Positions 8,796 through 17,356 of a DNA stretch of 64,000 bases are shown one piece after another. Within the stretch, counting starts at the first letter, position 1, and every line of letters begins with the position of its first letter. The position numbers were made by a program, and so were the translations under genes. Source of the stretch: Nocardiopsis quinghaiensis (GTDB lineage: Bacteria > Actinomycetota > Actinomycetes > Streptosporangiales > Streptosporangiaceae); the NCBI RefSeq assembly GCF_008638365.1, contig NZ_VWVU01000024.1:44012-108011 (forward strand), written 5' to 3'. Under the pieces are notes generated by a model that was given only the letters and a program-made list of their open reading frames with translations, was not told the origin of the DNA and ran no database searches.

Positions 8796-9302
8796 ATGAC
8801 CGTCCTGCCCCGGCCCCGGCGACCGATCGACCCCGACAGGCACTGGACGCCCCGCGTCTATCCCGCGAATCCGTACGCCGTCGGCTGGCTCAGGGCCGAT
8901 CTGCGCGCCGACCTGGCCTCGGTGTCCGGGGTCCGGAGGGAACCGACCGCGGCCGTGGTGCTGTGCGCCAGCGAGATGTTCGCCAACATCGTGGCCCGCG
9001 CGCTGAACGGCGAGGGCCCGCAGGAGGTGGTGTGCGTGCTCTCCCTGCACCATTCTCCGGAGGGCGGACGCGTACTGCGGCTGTCGATGGCCGGTCAGGG
9101 GGCCTCGGGCGTCGCCGCGCGTGTGCCGTGCCCGGCGCCGGACGGCGGTCGGCCCGGGGACTGGCGCGAGAGCGTCCGGGGCCAGGGGCTGCTTCTGATC
9201 GACCACTTCGCCGCCCGCTGGGGGACCCGGCGCGCCGCGTCCTCCGGCGGGGAGGGCGGTGTCGTCTGGGCCGAGTTCGACCTGCCTCCGGCGTGGGCGT
9301 AG
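8796..9302 (+). CDS. HATPase-type ATP-binding protein (anti-sigma/regulatory kinase fold)
   Basis: A 168-residue protein of the stand-alone HATPase_c_2 type that is abundant in actinomycetes. It has an N-terminal strand-helix region, a helix with the N-box position (AAVVLCASEMFANIVARAL, Asn in place), a middle strand pair (VLRLSMAG), and the G2-like segment VRGQGLLLIDHFAARWG followed by VVWAEF. Relatives bind ATP and act as anti-sigma factors or partners of other regulators. The ATG at 8796 follows GGAGGAA. It lies 89 bases downstream of the methyltransferase gene on the same strand, so it probably belongs to that operon. Confidence 0.75.
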   Translation: MTVLPRPRRPIDPDRHWTPRVYPANPYAVGWLRADLRADLASVSGVRREPTAAVVLCASEMFANIVARALNGEGPQEVVCVLSLHHSPEGGRVLRLSMAGQGASGVAARVPCPAPDGGRPGDWRESVRGQGLLLIDHFAARWGTRRAASSGGEGGVVWAEFDLPPAWA

Positions 9303-9344
9303 GGGTGCGGTGACGGCCGGTCCGCGGGCACGGGGCGCGCGCCC

Positions 9345-10343
9345 TCAGCCCCGCGGGGGCAGGGTGGCGGGAAGTCCGAAGTGCGCGAAGAGGGTGGTGT
9401 CGAAGAACATCGCCGTGTGGGTGACCGCCCCTCCGCGGGGGGACAGGTCCAGGACCTGGATGCTGAACGCCCGGTGGAGACCGTCGCCGCCGCGCAGGTA
9501 CACCGCGAAGGCGGGCTGCCCGTTGGCGGCGGTCGGCACCAGCGCCATGTCGCCCGCGCCGCTGGCCGGGCACCGGGCGGCGATGAGACGGCCGATGTGC
9601 TCGCCGCCGCGCACCCAGGCGGCGAAGGGCGGCATCTCGAACACCGCGTCGGCGGTGAACAGCGATGTGATGGCCGGGATGTCGTAGGACTCGAACGCGT
9701 CGACGTAGCGTACGAGGGTCTCGCGCTGCGCGGGCAGGAGCTCGGACACCTTCTCCTTCTCCTCGCTGGGGGTCACCCGGGCCAGCTGGGCGTGGGCCCG
9801 CTGGAGCAGGCTGTTGACCGCGGGGACGGAGGTGTCCAGGGTCTCGGCCACCTCGGCGGCGCTGAACCGCAGGACGTCGCGCAGGATCAGCACCGCCCTC
9901 TGCCTGGGCTGTAGGTACTGCAGGGCCGCGACCAGCGCCAGGCGCACGCTCTCGCGCACCTCCACCACCGTGCCCGGGTCGTGGACGCCGACCAGGGCGT
10001 CGGGCACCGGCTCCAGCCAGGGCACCTCGGGCCGGTCGGCCAGCTCGCCCTCGGGCTCGGCGGTGGGTCCGCCGAGCCCGGTGGGCAGGGGCCGCCGCCG
10101 GCGCTTGTCCAGGGCGGTGAGACAGACCGTGGTGGCGATCCGGTGGAGCCAGGTGCGCAGGCTGGACCGGCCCTCGAAGCGGTCGTAGGCCTTCCAGGCG
10201 CGCAGGTAGGTCTCCTGCACCAGGTCCTCGGCGTCGTGCACCGAGCCGAGCATGCGGTAGCAGTGCGCGAACAGCTCCCGCCGGTACGGGTCGGCGAGTC
10301 TCGCGAAGTCCTGGTCAGACGCGTGTTCCACCACGACCGCCAC
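9345..10343 (-). CDS. ECF sigma factor with a SnoaL-like C-terminal domain
   Basis: A 332-residue extracytoplasmic-function sigma factor. Region 2 is YRRELFAHCYRMLGS followed by DAEDLVQETYLRAW; region 4 is LQPRQRAVLILRDVL with the recognition helix AAEVAETLDTSVPAVNSLL. From about residue 215 to the end it carries a SnoaL/NTF2-like domain (RYVDAFESYDIPAITSLFTADAVFEMPP), as in the SigG/SigX5-type ECFs, where this domain tunes activity without a separate anti-sigma factor. The GTG at 10343 has AGGAGGAAT at a good distance and starts one base after the stop of the upstream VOC gene, so both are one operon. Confidence 0.9.
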   Translation of the reverse strand: MAVVVEHASDQDFARLADPYRRELFAHCYRMLGSVHDAEDLVQETYLRAWKAYDRFEGRSSLRTWLHRIATTVCLTALDKRRRRPLPTGLGGPTAEPEGELADRPEVPWLEPVPDALVGVHDPGTVVEVRESVRLALVAALQYLQPRQRAVLILRDVLRFSAAEVAETLDTSVPAVNSLLQRAHAQLARVTPSEEKEKVSELLPAQRETLVRYVDAFESYDIPAITSLFTADAVFEMPPFAAWVRGGEHIGRLIAARCPASGAGDMALVPTAANGQPAFAVYLRGGDGLHRAFSIQVLDLSPRGGAVTHTAMFFDTTLFAHFGLPATLPPRG

Positions 10344-10344
10344 G

Positions 10345-10728
10345 TTATTCCTCCTGTACGACAGAACACACGTTCCCGAACGGATCGGCGAACCACGCGA
10401 CGACCGGCTCGCCGCGCGAGATCCCCTGCGCGTCCTGTCCGAGGCCCTCGTAGCGCAGCATCCGGACACCGCGCCGGACGAGTTCGTCCACGGTGGAGTC
10501 GATGTCGTCCACGCGCAGGTTCAGCACGGTGAAGCCGGCGGGCTCGTGGTCGGGTTTGGGGTAGACGAGGATGCCCCGCCCCTCCCCCAGGTCGATGCGG
10601 AGCAGACCGTGCTCCTCCATCCCCTCGACGGGGCCGACCGCGAGTCCGAGGGTGTCCCCGTAGAACCCCCTGGCCCTGTCGGTGTCGGGAACGGCGAAGG
10701 AGCCGAAGGCCCGGTTGCCGTCGAACAT
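10345..10728 (-). CDS. VOC (glyoxalase/bleomycin-resistance fold) protein
   Basis: A 127-residue single-domain vicinal oxygen chelate protein with the paired beta-alpha-beta modules: GSFAVPDTDRARGFYGDTLGL at the N-terminus and VNDI-like NLRVDDIDSTVDELVRRGV with a final WFADPFGNVCSVVQ. The E/H metal pattern is not complete, so enzymatic activity is uncertain; many relatives simply bind ligands. The ATG at 10728 follows GGGGAGGA. It lies between a second VOC gene and the ECF sigma gene with gaps of 11 and 1 bases, so the three are co-transcribed. Confidence 0.85.
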   Translation of the reverse strand: MFDGNRAFGSFAVPDTDRARGFYGDTLGLAVGPVEGMEEHGLLRIDLGEGRGILVYPKPDHEPAGFTVLNLRVDDIDSTVDELVRRGVRMLRYEGLGQDAQGISRGEPVVAWFADPFGNVCSVVQEE

Positions 10729-10739
10729 GGTGTCCTCCC

Positions 10740-11129
10740 CTACTCGCCGCTCTCCATGGCGGCGCGGTGCTCGTCGCTGAGCTGGATGATCTGGACGTAG
10801 TTGCCGTCGGGGTCCACGGCGGTGCCGAACAGGCTGCCGCCGCGGTCCTCCAGGGGCGCCAGCCACTCGGTGCCCCGCTCGTCCATGCGGGCGGCGACGG
10901 CGCGGGCGTCGTCCACGTCGAAGTTGAGGATCATGCGGACGGGCTCGCCCGCCTTGGTTCCGACGTCGTCGCGGCGGTCGATGAGCATGTGGAGGGCGCC
11001 GAAGCGCAGAACGCGGTAGCGGTCCACGTCGTTGTCGCCCTGGGGCGCCAGGACGGCGGCGTACCAGTCGTGCAGGCGGTCGGGGTCGGTGGTGGCGAGC
11101 AGGATGCTGTCGAGGCTGGGACGGTCCAT
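10740..11129 (-). CDS. VOC-family protein
   Basis: A 129-residue VOC protein: SILLATTDPDRLHDWYAAVLAP starts the first module, FDVDDARAVAARMDERGTEW the second, and LFGTAVDPDGNYVQIIQL is the characteristic terminal strand with its probable metal-site region. The substrate is unknown. The ATG at 11129 follows GGAGGACA. It is the first VOC gene of the small operon that ends in the ECF sigma gene and lies 46 bases downstream of the efflux pump gene. Confidence 0.85.
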   Translation of the reverse strand: MDRPSLDSILLATTDPDRLHDWYAAVLAPQGDNDVDRYRVLRFGALHMLIDRRDDVGTKAGEPVRMILNFDVDDARAVAARMDERGTEWLAPLEDRGGSLFGTAVDPDGNYVQIIQLSDEHRAAMESGE

Positions 11130-11175
11130 GGTGTCCTCCGTCGGCGGTGTGCTGATCGTGCGGTCCGGATCCGGT

Positions 11176-12831
11176 TCAGGTCCGGCCATCGGTGCCGCTC
11201 ACCCGTACCGACCTCCCGCCGGCCGCGGACTCATCGGCCTCCGGGCGTTTTCCCTCCGCCTTCTCCTCCGCCTCTTCCTCCACCGGATTCCCCGCCGGTG
11301 CGTCCACCGGCTCCCCCGTCGGTCCCCCCGGCGCCGGCGCCGAGCGCAGCAGGACGAGGGCGAGCGCCCCGAACACGACCATGGCCGCGAAACCGATCGC
11401 CCCGGCCAGGTTGAGGCCGTCGGTGAAGGCCTCACGCGCCGGTCCGAGCAGTCTCCCGGCCAGGTCGGCGGGCAGTTCCCCGGCGACGGAGACGGCCGCG
11501 GGCAGGGTCTGCCCCGCCTCCTCGGGCACGCCCTCGGGAAGGACCACGTTGGCGCGGTAGACGGCGGAGGCCAGGCTGCCCAGGACGGCCACACCCATGG
11601 CGACGCCGAACTCCCCGCCGGTCTCGGACATCGACGCCGCGGCCCCGGCCCTCTCCTTGGGCGCCGACCCCACGACGATGTCGGTGCCCAGCGCGCCCCC
11701 GGGGCCCAGGCCGGCGGAGGCCAGCACCAGTCCGGCGACGACGATGAGGGTGCCGTTCTCGACGGGGGCCAGGAACAGCAGGACGAACCCGGCGGCGGTC
11801 ACGAACATGCCGCCGCCGATGACGTTGGCCCGTCCGATCCGCGCGGCCAGCGGCGCCGCGGCCATGGTGGCGGCGATCATCGCCAGGGCCCCGGGCACCT
11901 GCCACATCCCCGCGGCCAGCGGGGAGTGTCCGGCGACCATCTGCAGGTACTGGCTGAGCAGCAGGAACGTGCCGCCCATCGCGACCGCTCCCACCGCCAT
12001 CGCGGTCAGGGCGGCCCCGAACGAGCGCTCGCGGAACAGTCCGAGGTCCAGCAGCGGGTCGGGCAGGCGCAGCTGTCGGCGTACGAATACCGTCCCCATG
12101 GCCAGTCCGAGGGCCACCGCCACGAGCGGGGCGGGGCCGGGTCCGTCCTCGGCGAAGGACTTGAACCCGTAGACGACCGGCAGGATGGCGGCCAGGGACA
12201 GGGCGACGCTGGCCAGGTCCAGGCGCCCGGCCCCGGGAGAGCGGTACTCGGGCAGGAGCAGGGGCGCGCACACCAGCAGCAGCACCATGACGGGGACGCC
12301 GAGCAGGAACACCGACCCCCACCAGAACCACTGCAGGAGCAGCCCGCCCACGACCGGGCCGACGGCGGTACCCCCCATGAAGCAGCTCATCCACACGGAG
12401 ATGGCCACGGCGCGTTGGCGTGGGTCGGCGAACATGTTGCTGATCAGGGCCAGGGTGGAGGGCATGAGGGTGGCTCCGGCCACGCCCATGAGGACGCGTG
12501 TGAGGATGAGCGCCCCGGCGCTGGGCGCGAACGCCGCGGCCACGGAGGCCAGGCCGAAGACGGCGGCGCCGACCATCAGCAGACGTCTGCGTCCGACGCG
12601 GTCGCCCAGGGAGCCCATGGTGATGAGGAATCCGGCGACCATGAAGCCGTACACGTCCATGATCCAGAGCAGCTGGCTGCCGGAGGGCCGCAGGTCGGCG
12701 GCCAGGTGGGGCAGCGCCAGGTAGAGCACGCTCATGTCCAGGGACAGCAGCAGGGTGGGCAGTGCCAGTACTCCCAGCCCGAGCCACTCGCGCCTTCCCG
12801 CACGTGCGGGGGTCGGTTTCTCGCCGTTCAT
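11176..12831 (-). CDS. MFS drug/proton antiporter, DHA2 (14-TM) family
   Basis: A 551-residue transporter of the EmrB/QacA type, expected to export toxic organic compounds in exchange for protons. Motif D1 is seen as LDMSVLYLALPHLAADL, motif A as GSLGDRVGRRRLLM, and motif C-like glycines in GGTAVGPVVGGLL. Roughly fourteen hydrophobic helices can be counted. The last 55 residues form a charged, Glu/Ala-rich cytoplasmic tail. The ATG at 12831 follows GAGGAAGG. It precedes the two VOC genes and the ECF sigma gene on the same strand, so it may be part of a stress or toxin response under that sigma factor. Confidence 0.9.
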   Translation of the reverse strand: MNGEKPTPARAGRREWLGLGVLALPTLLLSLDMSVLYLALPHLAADLRPSGSQLLWIMDVYGFMVAGFLITMGSLGDRVGRRRLLMVGAAVFGLASVAAAFAPSAGALILTRVLMGVAGATLMPSTLALISNMFADPRQRAVAISVWMSCFMGGTAVGPVVGGLLLQWFWWGSVFLLGVPVMVLLLVCAPLLLPEYRSPGAGRLDLASVALSLAAILPVVYGFKSFAEDGPGPAPLVAVALGLAMGTVFVRRQLRLPDPLLDLGLFRERSFGAALTAMAVGAVAMGGTFLLLSQYLQMVAGHSPLAAGMWQVPGALAMIAATMAAAPLAARIGRANVIGGGMFVTAAGFVLLFLAPVENGTLIVVAGLVLASAGLGPGGALGTDIVVGSAPKERAGAAASMSETGGEFGVAMGVAVLGSLASAVYRANVVLPEGVPEEAGQTLPAAVSVAGELPADLAGRLLGPAREAFTDGLNLAGAIGFAAMVVFGALALVLLRSAPAPGGPTGEPVDAPAGNPVEEEAEEKAEGKRPEADESAAGGRSVRVSGTDGRT

Positions 12832-12950
12832 CGCGGCCTTCCTCGTCCGTCGGTTCCGCCCGGGGCGGTTCGTTCACACGTACGGACAGGATCGGCCGCG
12901 GGGATTCATCGGGTCGGGCAAAAAAGACCGGACGGTTTTCGGAACCCGCG

Positions 12951-12979
12951 TTGGCAGACAGCACTGACCTGGCTTGATA
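12951..12979 (+). promoter_or_regulatory. Candidate promoter of the alcohol dehydrogenase gene
   Basis: TTGGCA at 12951-12956 and TTGATA at 12974-12979 are separated by 17 bases, close to a sigma-70-type promoter, about 80 bases upstream of the ATG at 13061. This was found by eye only. Confidence 0.35.
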
Positions 12980-13060
12980 GCGTCGAGCGGCCATGCGTGT
13001 ACCGAGAGTGCCAGTGGCGCGCCGCGCCGCCCGGCCCGCGGAAGAGTAGGGGAGGCACCC

Positions 13061-14110
13061 ATGCGAGCCGTGGTCTTCGAGGACTACGAGCAGTTCCCGT
13101 CCCTGAAGGACGTTCCCAAGCCCGAGCCCGGCCCCGGCGAGGTACTGCTGCGGGTGGCGGGCTCCGGTGCGTGCCACTCCGACATCAGCGTCTACCGCCA
13201 TTTCAGGGAGGGCCAGCCCGGGGCGCAGAAGCCCCCGTTCGTGCTGGGGCACGAGAACTCCGGATGGGTGGAGGCGCTCGGTGAGGGTGTGAGCGGGCGT
13301 GTCGAGGTCGGCGGCGCCTACCTGGTGTACGGGCCGACCGGCTGCGGCCACTGCCGCAGGTGCGCGCGGGGACAGGACACCTACTGCGAGAACGCCGCCA
13401 CGGTGCCCCACATGGCGGTCGGCCTGGGGCGCGACGGCGGCATGGCCGAGTACATGACCGCGCCCGCCCACCACCTGGTCCCCCTGGGCGACGCCGACCC
13501 GGTGGACGCCGCTCCGCTGTCGGACGCGGGCCTGACCCCGTACCACGCGGTCAAGGAGGCGCTGCCGCACCTGGAGGGCGGCGGCCGCCACGCCCTGGTG
13601 ATCGGTCTGGGCGGCCTGGGGCAGATCGGCGTGCAGATCCTGCGGGCGCTGACCGGTGCGACGGTGATCGCCACCGACCTCAAGGAGGAGGCCCGGGCCG
13701 AGGCCGAGGCCCACGGCGCGATCACCGTGGGGACGGGTGAGCGGCAGGTCGAGGAGATCCGCGAGGTCACCGGCGGCCGGGGTGTGGACGCGGCCTTCGA
13801 CTTCGTCGGCGCCTCTCCGACCATCACCACGGCGGCCGCGGTGATGGCCCAGGGCGGACGGCTGACCGTGGTGGGGATCGCGGGCGGCACGCACCAGTTC
13901 TCGTTCTTCACCAACCCGTACGAGTCCTACGTCACCAACACCTACTGGGGCACGGTGGGGGAACTGTGGGAGGTGGTGGACATGTACCGGGCCGGGCAGA
14001 TCCGCCCGGAGGTCGAGCGGTTCTCCATGGACGAGGCGCTGGACGCCTACCGGAAGCTGGAGGAGGGGGAGGTCTTCGGCCGCGCCGTGGTGGTGCCCGG
14101 CGAGGGCTGA
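13061..14110 (+). CDS. Zinc-dependent alcohol dehydrogenase
   Basis: A 349-residue medium-chain dehydrogenase that oxidises an alcohol with NAD(P)+. The catalytic zinc ligands are in GACHSDIS (Cys, with His next) and GHENSGWVEALG; the structural zinc site is GPTGCGHCRRCARGQDTYC, four cysteines in the expected spacing. The nucleotide-binding GLGGLGQIG and the following acidic residue in ATDLKEEA suggest NAD+ preference. It is closest by eye to the AdhA/NAD-dependent alcohol dehydrogenases of mycobacteria. The ATG at 13061 follows GGGGAGG. The gene is divergent from the efflux pump and 104 bases ahead of the SDR gene. Confidence 0.9.
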   Translation: MRAVVFEDYEQFPSLKDVPKPEPGPGEVLLRVAGSGACHSDISVYRHFREGQPGAQKPPFVLGHENSGWVEALGEGVSGRVEVGGAYLVYGPTGCGHCRRCARGQDTYCENAATVPHMAVGLGRDGGMAEYMTAPAHHLVPLGDADPVDAAPLSDAGLTPYHAVKEALPHLEGGGRHALVIGLGGLGQIGVQILRALTGATVIATDLKEEARAEAEAHGAITVGTGERQVEEIREVTGGRGVDAAFDFVGASPTITTAAAVMAQGGRLTVVGIAGGTHQFSFFTNPYESYVTNTYWGTVGELWEVVDMYRAGQIRPEVERFSMDEALDAYRKLEEGEVFGRAVVVPGEG

Positions 14111-14214
14111 CCGGTCCGGCGCGTGTGCGGGGGCGCGGCCCTCCCGGGTTTCCCGGCGGAGCCGGTGTGCTGCCAGGATGCCGTGTGCACCGGTTAGCCA
14201 ACCTGAGGAGGGAC

Positions 14215-15000
14215 ATGGACCTGGGAATCACGGGAAGGGTCGCGCTGGTCACCGCCGCCAGCTCCGGTCTGGGGCGGGCCATCGCCGTCGCCCTGGCGGC
14301 CGAGGGCGTGCACGTGGCCGTCACCGGACGCAGCGAGGAGCGCCTGGAGGCGACCGCGGCGGCGTGCGCCGAGCACGGCGTCTCCGCGCTGGCCCTCACC
14401 TGGGACCTGGCCGACCACGGGCGGGCGCCCGAGATCGCCGGGCGTGCGGCCGAGGAGCTGGGCCCGGTGGACATCCTGGTCAACAACACCGGCGGCCCGC
14501 CGCCCACCCCCGCGCTCGGGCAGGACGCCGGGCTCTGGAAGGACATGTACGGAGCCATGGTGCTGCCGGTCATCCGGCTCACCGACGCCGTGGTCGGCGG
14601 GATGCGCGAGCGCGGCTGGGGACGGATCATCACGAGCACCTCGTCCGGTCCGATCACGCCGATCCCGAACCTGGGCGTCTCCAACAGCCTGCGGGCCTCG
14701 CTGCACTCCTGGTCCAAGACGGTGTCCACCGAGGTCGCGGCGGACGGGGTGACCGCGAACGTGATCGTGCCCGGACGGATCGCCACCCCGCGCACGGACT
14801 CGCTGGACCGCGCCCGCGCCGAGCGCGAGGGCCGTCCGCTGGAGGAGGTCGAGAGCGACGCCCGCGCCGGTATCCCCGCCCGGCGCTACGGCAGGCCCGA
14901 GGAGTACGGGGCGGTGGCCGCGTTCCTGGCCAGCCGGCAGGCCGCCTACGTCACCGGTTCGGTGGTGCGGGTGGACGGCGGCCAGATCCCCTCCGTCTAG
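14215..15000 (+). CDS. Short-chain dehydrogenase/reductase-like protein with altered active site
   Basis: A 261-residue SDR-fold protein. The nucleotide-binding pattern is TAASSGLGRAIAVAL, NNTGG follows the fourth strand in the normal place, and VIVPGRIATPRTD is the typical post-catalytic turn. In the active-site helix, however, the canonical Tyr-x-x-x-Lys aligns with Ser-Asn-Ser-Leu-Arg, so both catalytic residues are replaced; the upstream Ser (STSSGP) is kept. This matches a known group of FabG-like SDRs that lack the tetrad. Whether it is an oxidoreductase is therefore doubtful. The ATG at 14215 follows GAGGAGGGA. It lies downstream of, and probably co-transcribed with, the alcohol dehydrogenase. 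Confidence 0.85.
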   Translation: MDLGITGRVALVTAASSGLGRAIAVALAAEGVHVAVTGRSEERLEATAAACAEHGVSALALTWDLADHGRAPEIAGRAAEELGPVDILVNNTGGPPPTPALGQDAGLWKDMYGAMVLPVIRLTDAVVGGMRERGWGRIITSTSSGPITPIPNLGVSNSLRASLHSWSKTVSTEVAADGVTANVIVPGRIATPRTDSLDRARAEREGRPLEEVESDARAGIPARRYGRPEEYGAVAAFLASRQAAYVTGSVVRVDGGQIPSV

Positions 15001-15249
15001 TGGGCCGGCCGGAAGCGCCGCCGGTGTGACGTGCGAGGCCCCGACCCCGGTGATCTTGTACTCATGGCGAGGTCCAACGCGGTGGTTCCTAGTGTCTGTT
15101 GCGACAGCCACTCGACCCCAAGCGCTCCAGACCCGCTGTGGGTACAAGACCACGGCGTATGGGGCGGACCGGTGTGACCGCCACCACGAAGACCCACCCG
15201 GGGGCGCGTCTTTGTGGACATCTGACCCCACTCGCCACACTCTGGGTCG

Positions 15250-16728
15250 ATGAGCCTCAAGAGACGCCTCCAGAAGGTCGACAAGAAGGTCTACGACCGG
15301 GTGACCGGTATGGGGCCGCCCATCCTGGACCCCTACACGCCCAAGTTCGTGCAGGCGACCGACAACATGGCGCCCTGGTTCCTGATGTCCGCCACCCTCA
15401 CTGCCACGGGCGGGCCCCGGCTACGGCGCACCGCCCTGCGCGCCATCCTGGCCGCGGGGACCGCCAACACCGTCTCCGCGGTGGTCAAACAGCTGTCCAA
15501 CCGGTCCCGTCCGGACAACTCGGCCGTGCCGCGGGCGCGTTCCCCCTACCGCTCCTATCCCAGTACCTCCTTCCCCTCCGGGCACACCGCCGCCGCGGTG
15601 GCCTACGCGGGCGGGATCATGTCGGACGCGCCCCGGCCGCTGGCCGCGCTGGCCGTCACCATGGCGGGCGCGGTGGCGTTCTCCCGCGTGCACAGCGGCG
15701 TCCACTACCCCGGTGACGTGCTCGCCGGTATGGCCATCGGCTCCGGTGCGGCCCTGCTCGCCCGGATGGTGGTGCCGCACCGCCCCGAGCTGCTCTTCGG
15801 CGCGGGCGCGGTGCCCGAGGGGGAGGCGGACGTGGACCCCGAGGGCTCCGGGATGACGGTGGTGGTCAACCCGCGCTCCGCCGCGGGCGCGGTGCCCTCC
15901 CTGCCCGTCACCGACGTCACGAGCAGGGTGGCCCGGACGCTGCCCAAGGCGCGGATCCTCCCGCTGTCCGCGGAGGACGACGTGGCGGCGGTCATGGACC
16001 AGGCGGCGCGCACCTCCGAGGTCCTGGCGGTGGCGGGCGGCGACGGCACCGTCAACGCCGGGGCGCACGCGTCCCTCGAACACGACCGGCCGCTGCTGGT
16101 CCTGCCGGACGGCACCCTCAACAACTTCGCCCGCACCCTGGGGCTGACCTCGGTGGACGTCGCGCTGCGGGCGTTCACGGACCGGCAGCTGGCCCGGGTG
16201 GACGTGGGTGAGGTGGACGGCCGGACCTTCCTCAACACCGCGTCGTTCGGCTCCTACCCGCGTATGGTGCACCGGCGCGACCGGTGGGCGGACCGGATCG
16301 GCAAGTGGCCCGCGTTCGCGCTGGCCCTGTGGCGGGACCTGCTGGAGGTGAGCCCGACCGCGGCGGTGGTGGACGGCGAGCCGACCAAGGTGTGGTGGGC
16401 GTTCGTGGGCAACTGCCAGTACCGCACGCACGCCCGGGTGCCCGCGCTGCGCGAGCGGCTGGACGACGGATGGCTGGACGTGCGGGTGCTCACCGCCCGG
16501 GAGCCCTTTCCCCGGCTGCGCGCCCTCTCGGACGTGCTGCTGGGCCGGTTCTCGCGCGGTGAGGGCTACTCGGAGCGGCTGACCACGGGGCTGTCGCTGG
16601 CCATCAGGGGCGAGCCGAGGCTGCTGGCCGTGGACGGCGAGGTGATGGAGGGATCGGAGACGGTCGTCTTCACCAAGCGGCGCGCGGCCCTGCGGGTGTT
16701 CGTGCCCGCGCTCAGCCCCGGCCGGTGA
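15250..16728 (+). CDS. PAP2 phosphatase - diacylglycerol kinase fusion protein
   Basis: A 492-residue two-domain protein. The first part (about 1-180) is a PAP2/undecaprenyl-diphosphatase-like phosphatase with all three motifs: K.....RP in KQLSNRSRP, PSGH in STSFPSGHTAA, and SRVHSGVHYPGD. The second part (about 200-485) is a lipid kinase of the DagK/LCB5 family with VAGGDGTVNAG as nucleotide-binding loop and LPDGTLNNFARTL. Together the domains could interconvert phosphatidate and diacylglycerol, or recycle a polyprenyl carrier, at the inner face of the membrane. The hydrophobic helices lie in the PAP2 part. The ATG at 15250 has only a poor ribosome site (GGGT). Its 3' end overlaps the convergent DoxX gene by 17 bases. 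Confidence 0.9.
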   Translation: MSLKRRLQKVDKKVYDRVTGMGPPILDPYTPKFVQATDNMAPWFLMSATLTATGGPRLRRTALRAILAAGTANTVSAVVKQLSNRSRPDNSAVPRARSPYRSYPSTSFPSGHTAAAVAYAGGIMSDAPRPLAALAVTMAGAVAFSRVHSGVHYPGDVLAGMAIGSGAALLARMVVPHRPELLFGAGAVPEGEADVDPEGSGMTVVVNPRSAAGAVPSLPVTDVTSRVARTLPKARILPLSAEDDVAAVMDQAARTSEVLAVAGGDGTVNAGAHASLEHDRPLLVLPDGTLNNFARTLGLTSVDVALRAFTDRQLARVDVGEVDGRTFLNTASFGSYPRMVHRRDRWADRIGKWPAFALALWRDLLEVSPTAAVVDGEPTKVWWAFVGNCQYRTHARVPALRERLDDGWLDVRVLTAREPFPRLRALSDVLLGRFSRGEGYSERLTTGLSLAIRGEPRLLAVDGEVMEGSETVVFTKRRAALRVFVPALSPGR

Positions 16729-17194
16729 GCGACGGGCGGCGGAGGCCGCGGCCGCGGTGGTTGCGGCGGGTGGCGCCCCGGTCGGCGTCACCGCCCAGCA
16801 GGAGGTTGAGTCCGGCCCCCACCAGCCAGGAGTCCTTGGCCAGGGCGAGGCCCTGCTCCGTCGGACGCAGGCTGTTGGGTCGACGCGTTCCCGGGGTGCG
16901 CAGGTACAGGCCGACCAGGCCCGACCCGAACGCGGTGAGGCCCGCGCCGGCGATCCGGCTGGGGACGACGGGGAGCAGCAGGGCGGCGCCCAGGGTGATC
17001 TCGGCGGTCGACAGCAGCCGCGTGAAGGTGACGGGGTCCACGTCCTTGAGGAAGGGGTAGGCGCCCGCCGCCATGCCGTGGACCCCCTGGGCGGTCTCCT
17101 CGTCGGCGCCGCGCTTGTCCAGCCCGGAGTTGAGGACGTACGCGCCCGTGGCGATGCGCAGGGGCAGATCGCGCGTTCTGAGAGGCAGTTTCAT
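16712..17194 (-). CDS. DoxX-family small membrane protein
   Basis: A 160-residue integral membrane protein of the DoxX type: an N-terminal RIATGAYVLNSGLDKRGAD, a GVHGMAAGAYPFLKDVDP loop and three to four hydrophobic helices (TFTRLLSTAEITLGAALLLPVVP). DoxX proteins work with redox partners in the membrane, but the role of this one is unknown. The last 25 residues are Arg-rich and overlap the end of the convergent kinase gene. The ATG at 17194 follows GGAG; an upstream in-frame ATG is less likely. Confidence 0.75.
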   Translation of the reverse strand: MKLPLRTRDLPLRIATGAYVLNSGLDKRGADEETAQGVHGMAAGAYPFLKDVDPVTFTRLLSTAEITLGAALLLPVVPSRIAGAGLTAFGSGLVGLYLRTPGTRRPNSLRPTEQGLALAKDSWLVGAGLNLLLGGDADRGATRRNHRGRGLRRPSLTGRG

Positions 17195-17356
17195 GATCGC
17201 TCCATGGCCTGGTCGGATCCGTGGTGTGGCGGTCGACCGGGGCGCCGGACGGGTGGGCTCCGACAACATCCCTTTTCGGTCGCTTCGAGTTATGAGAACG
17301 ATACCGACCGCGGGGCCGGAAGGCCGGACACGACCCGCCGATGCGCCGGAACGGGG

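Noticed and set aside
11032..13284. A 750-codon plus-strand frame opposite the efflux pump
   Set aside because: It is Gly/His/Gln-rich, has no family likeness and mirrors the codon pattern of the minus-strand MFS gene.
15055..15148. CTTGTAC and GTACAAG as inverted repeats flanking 80 bases, possibly ends of a small mobile element
   Set aside because: Arms of only seven bases, no target duplication and no transposase piece; probably chance.
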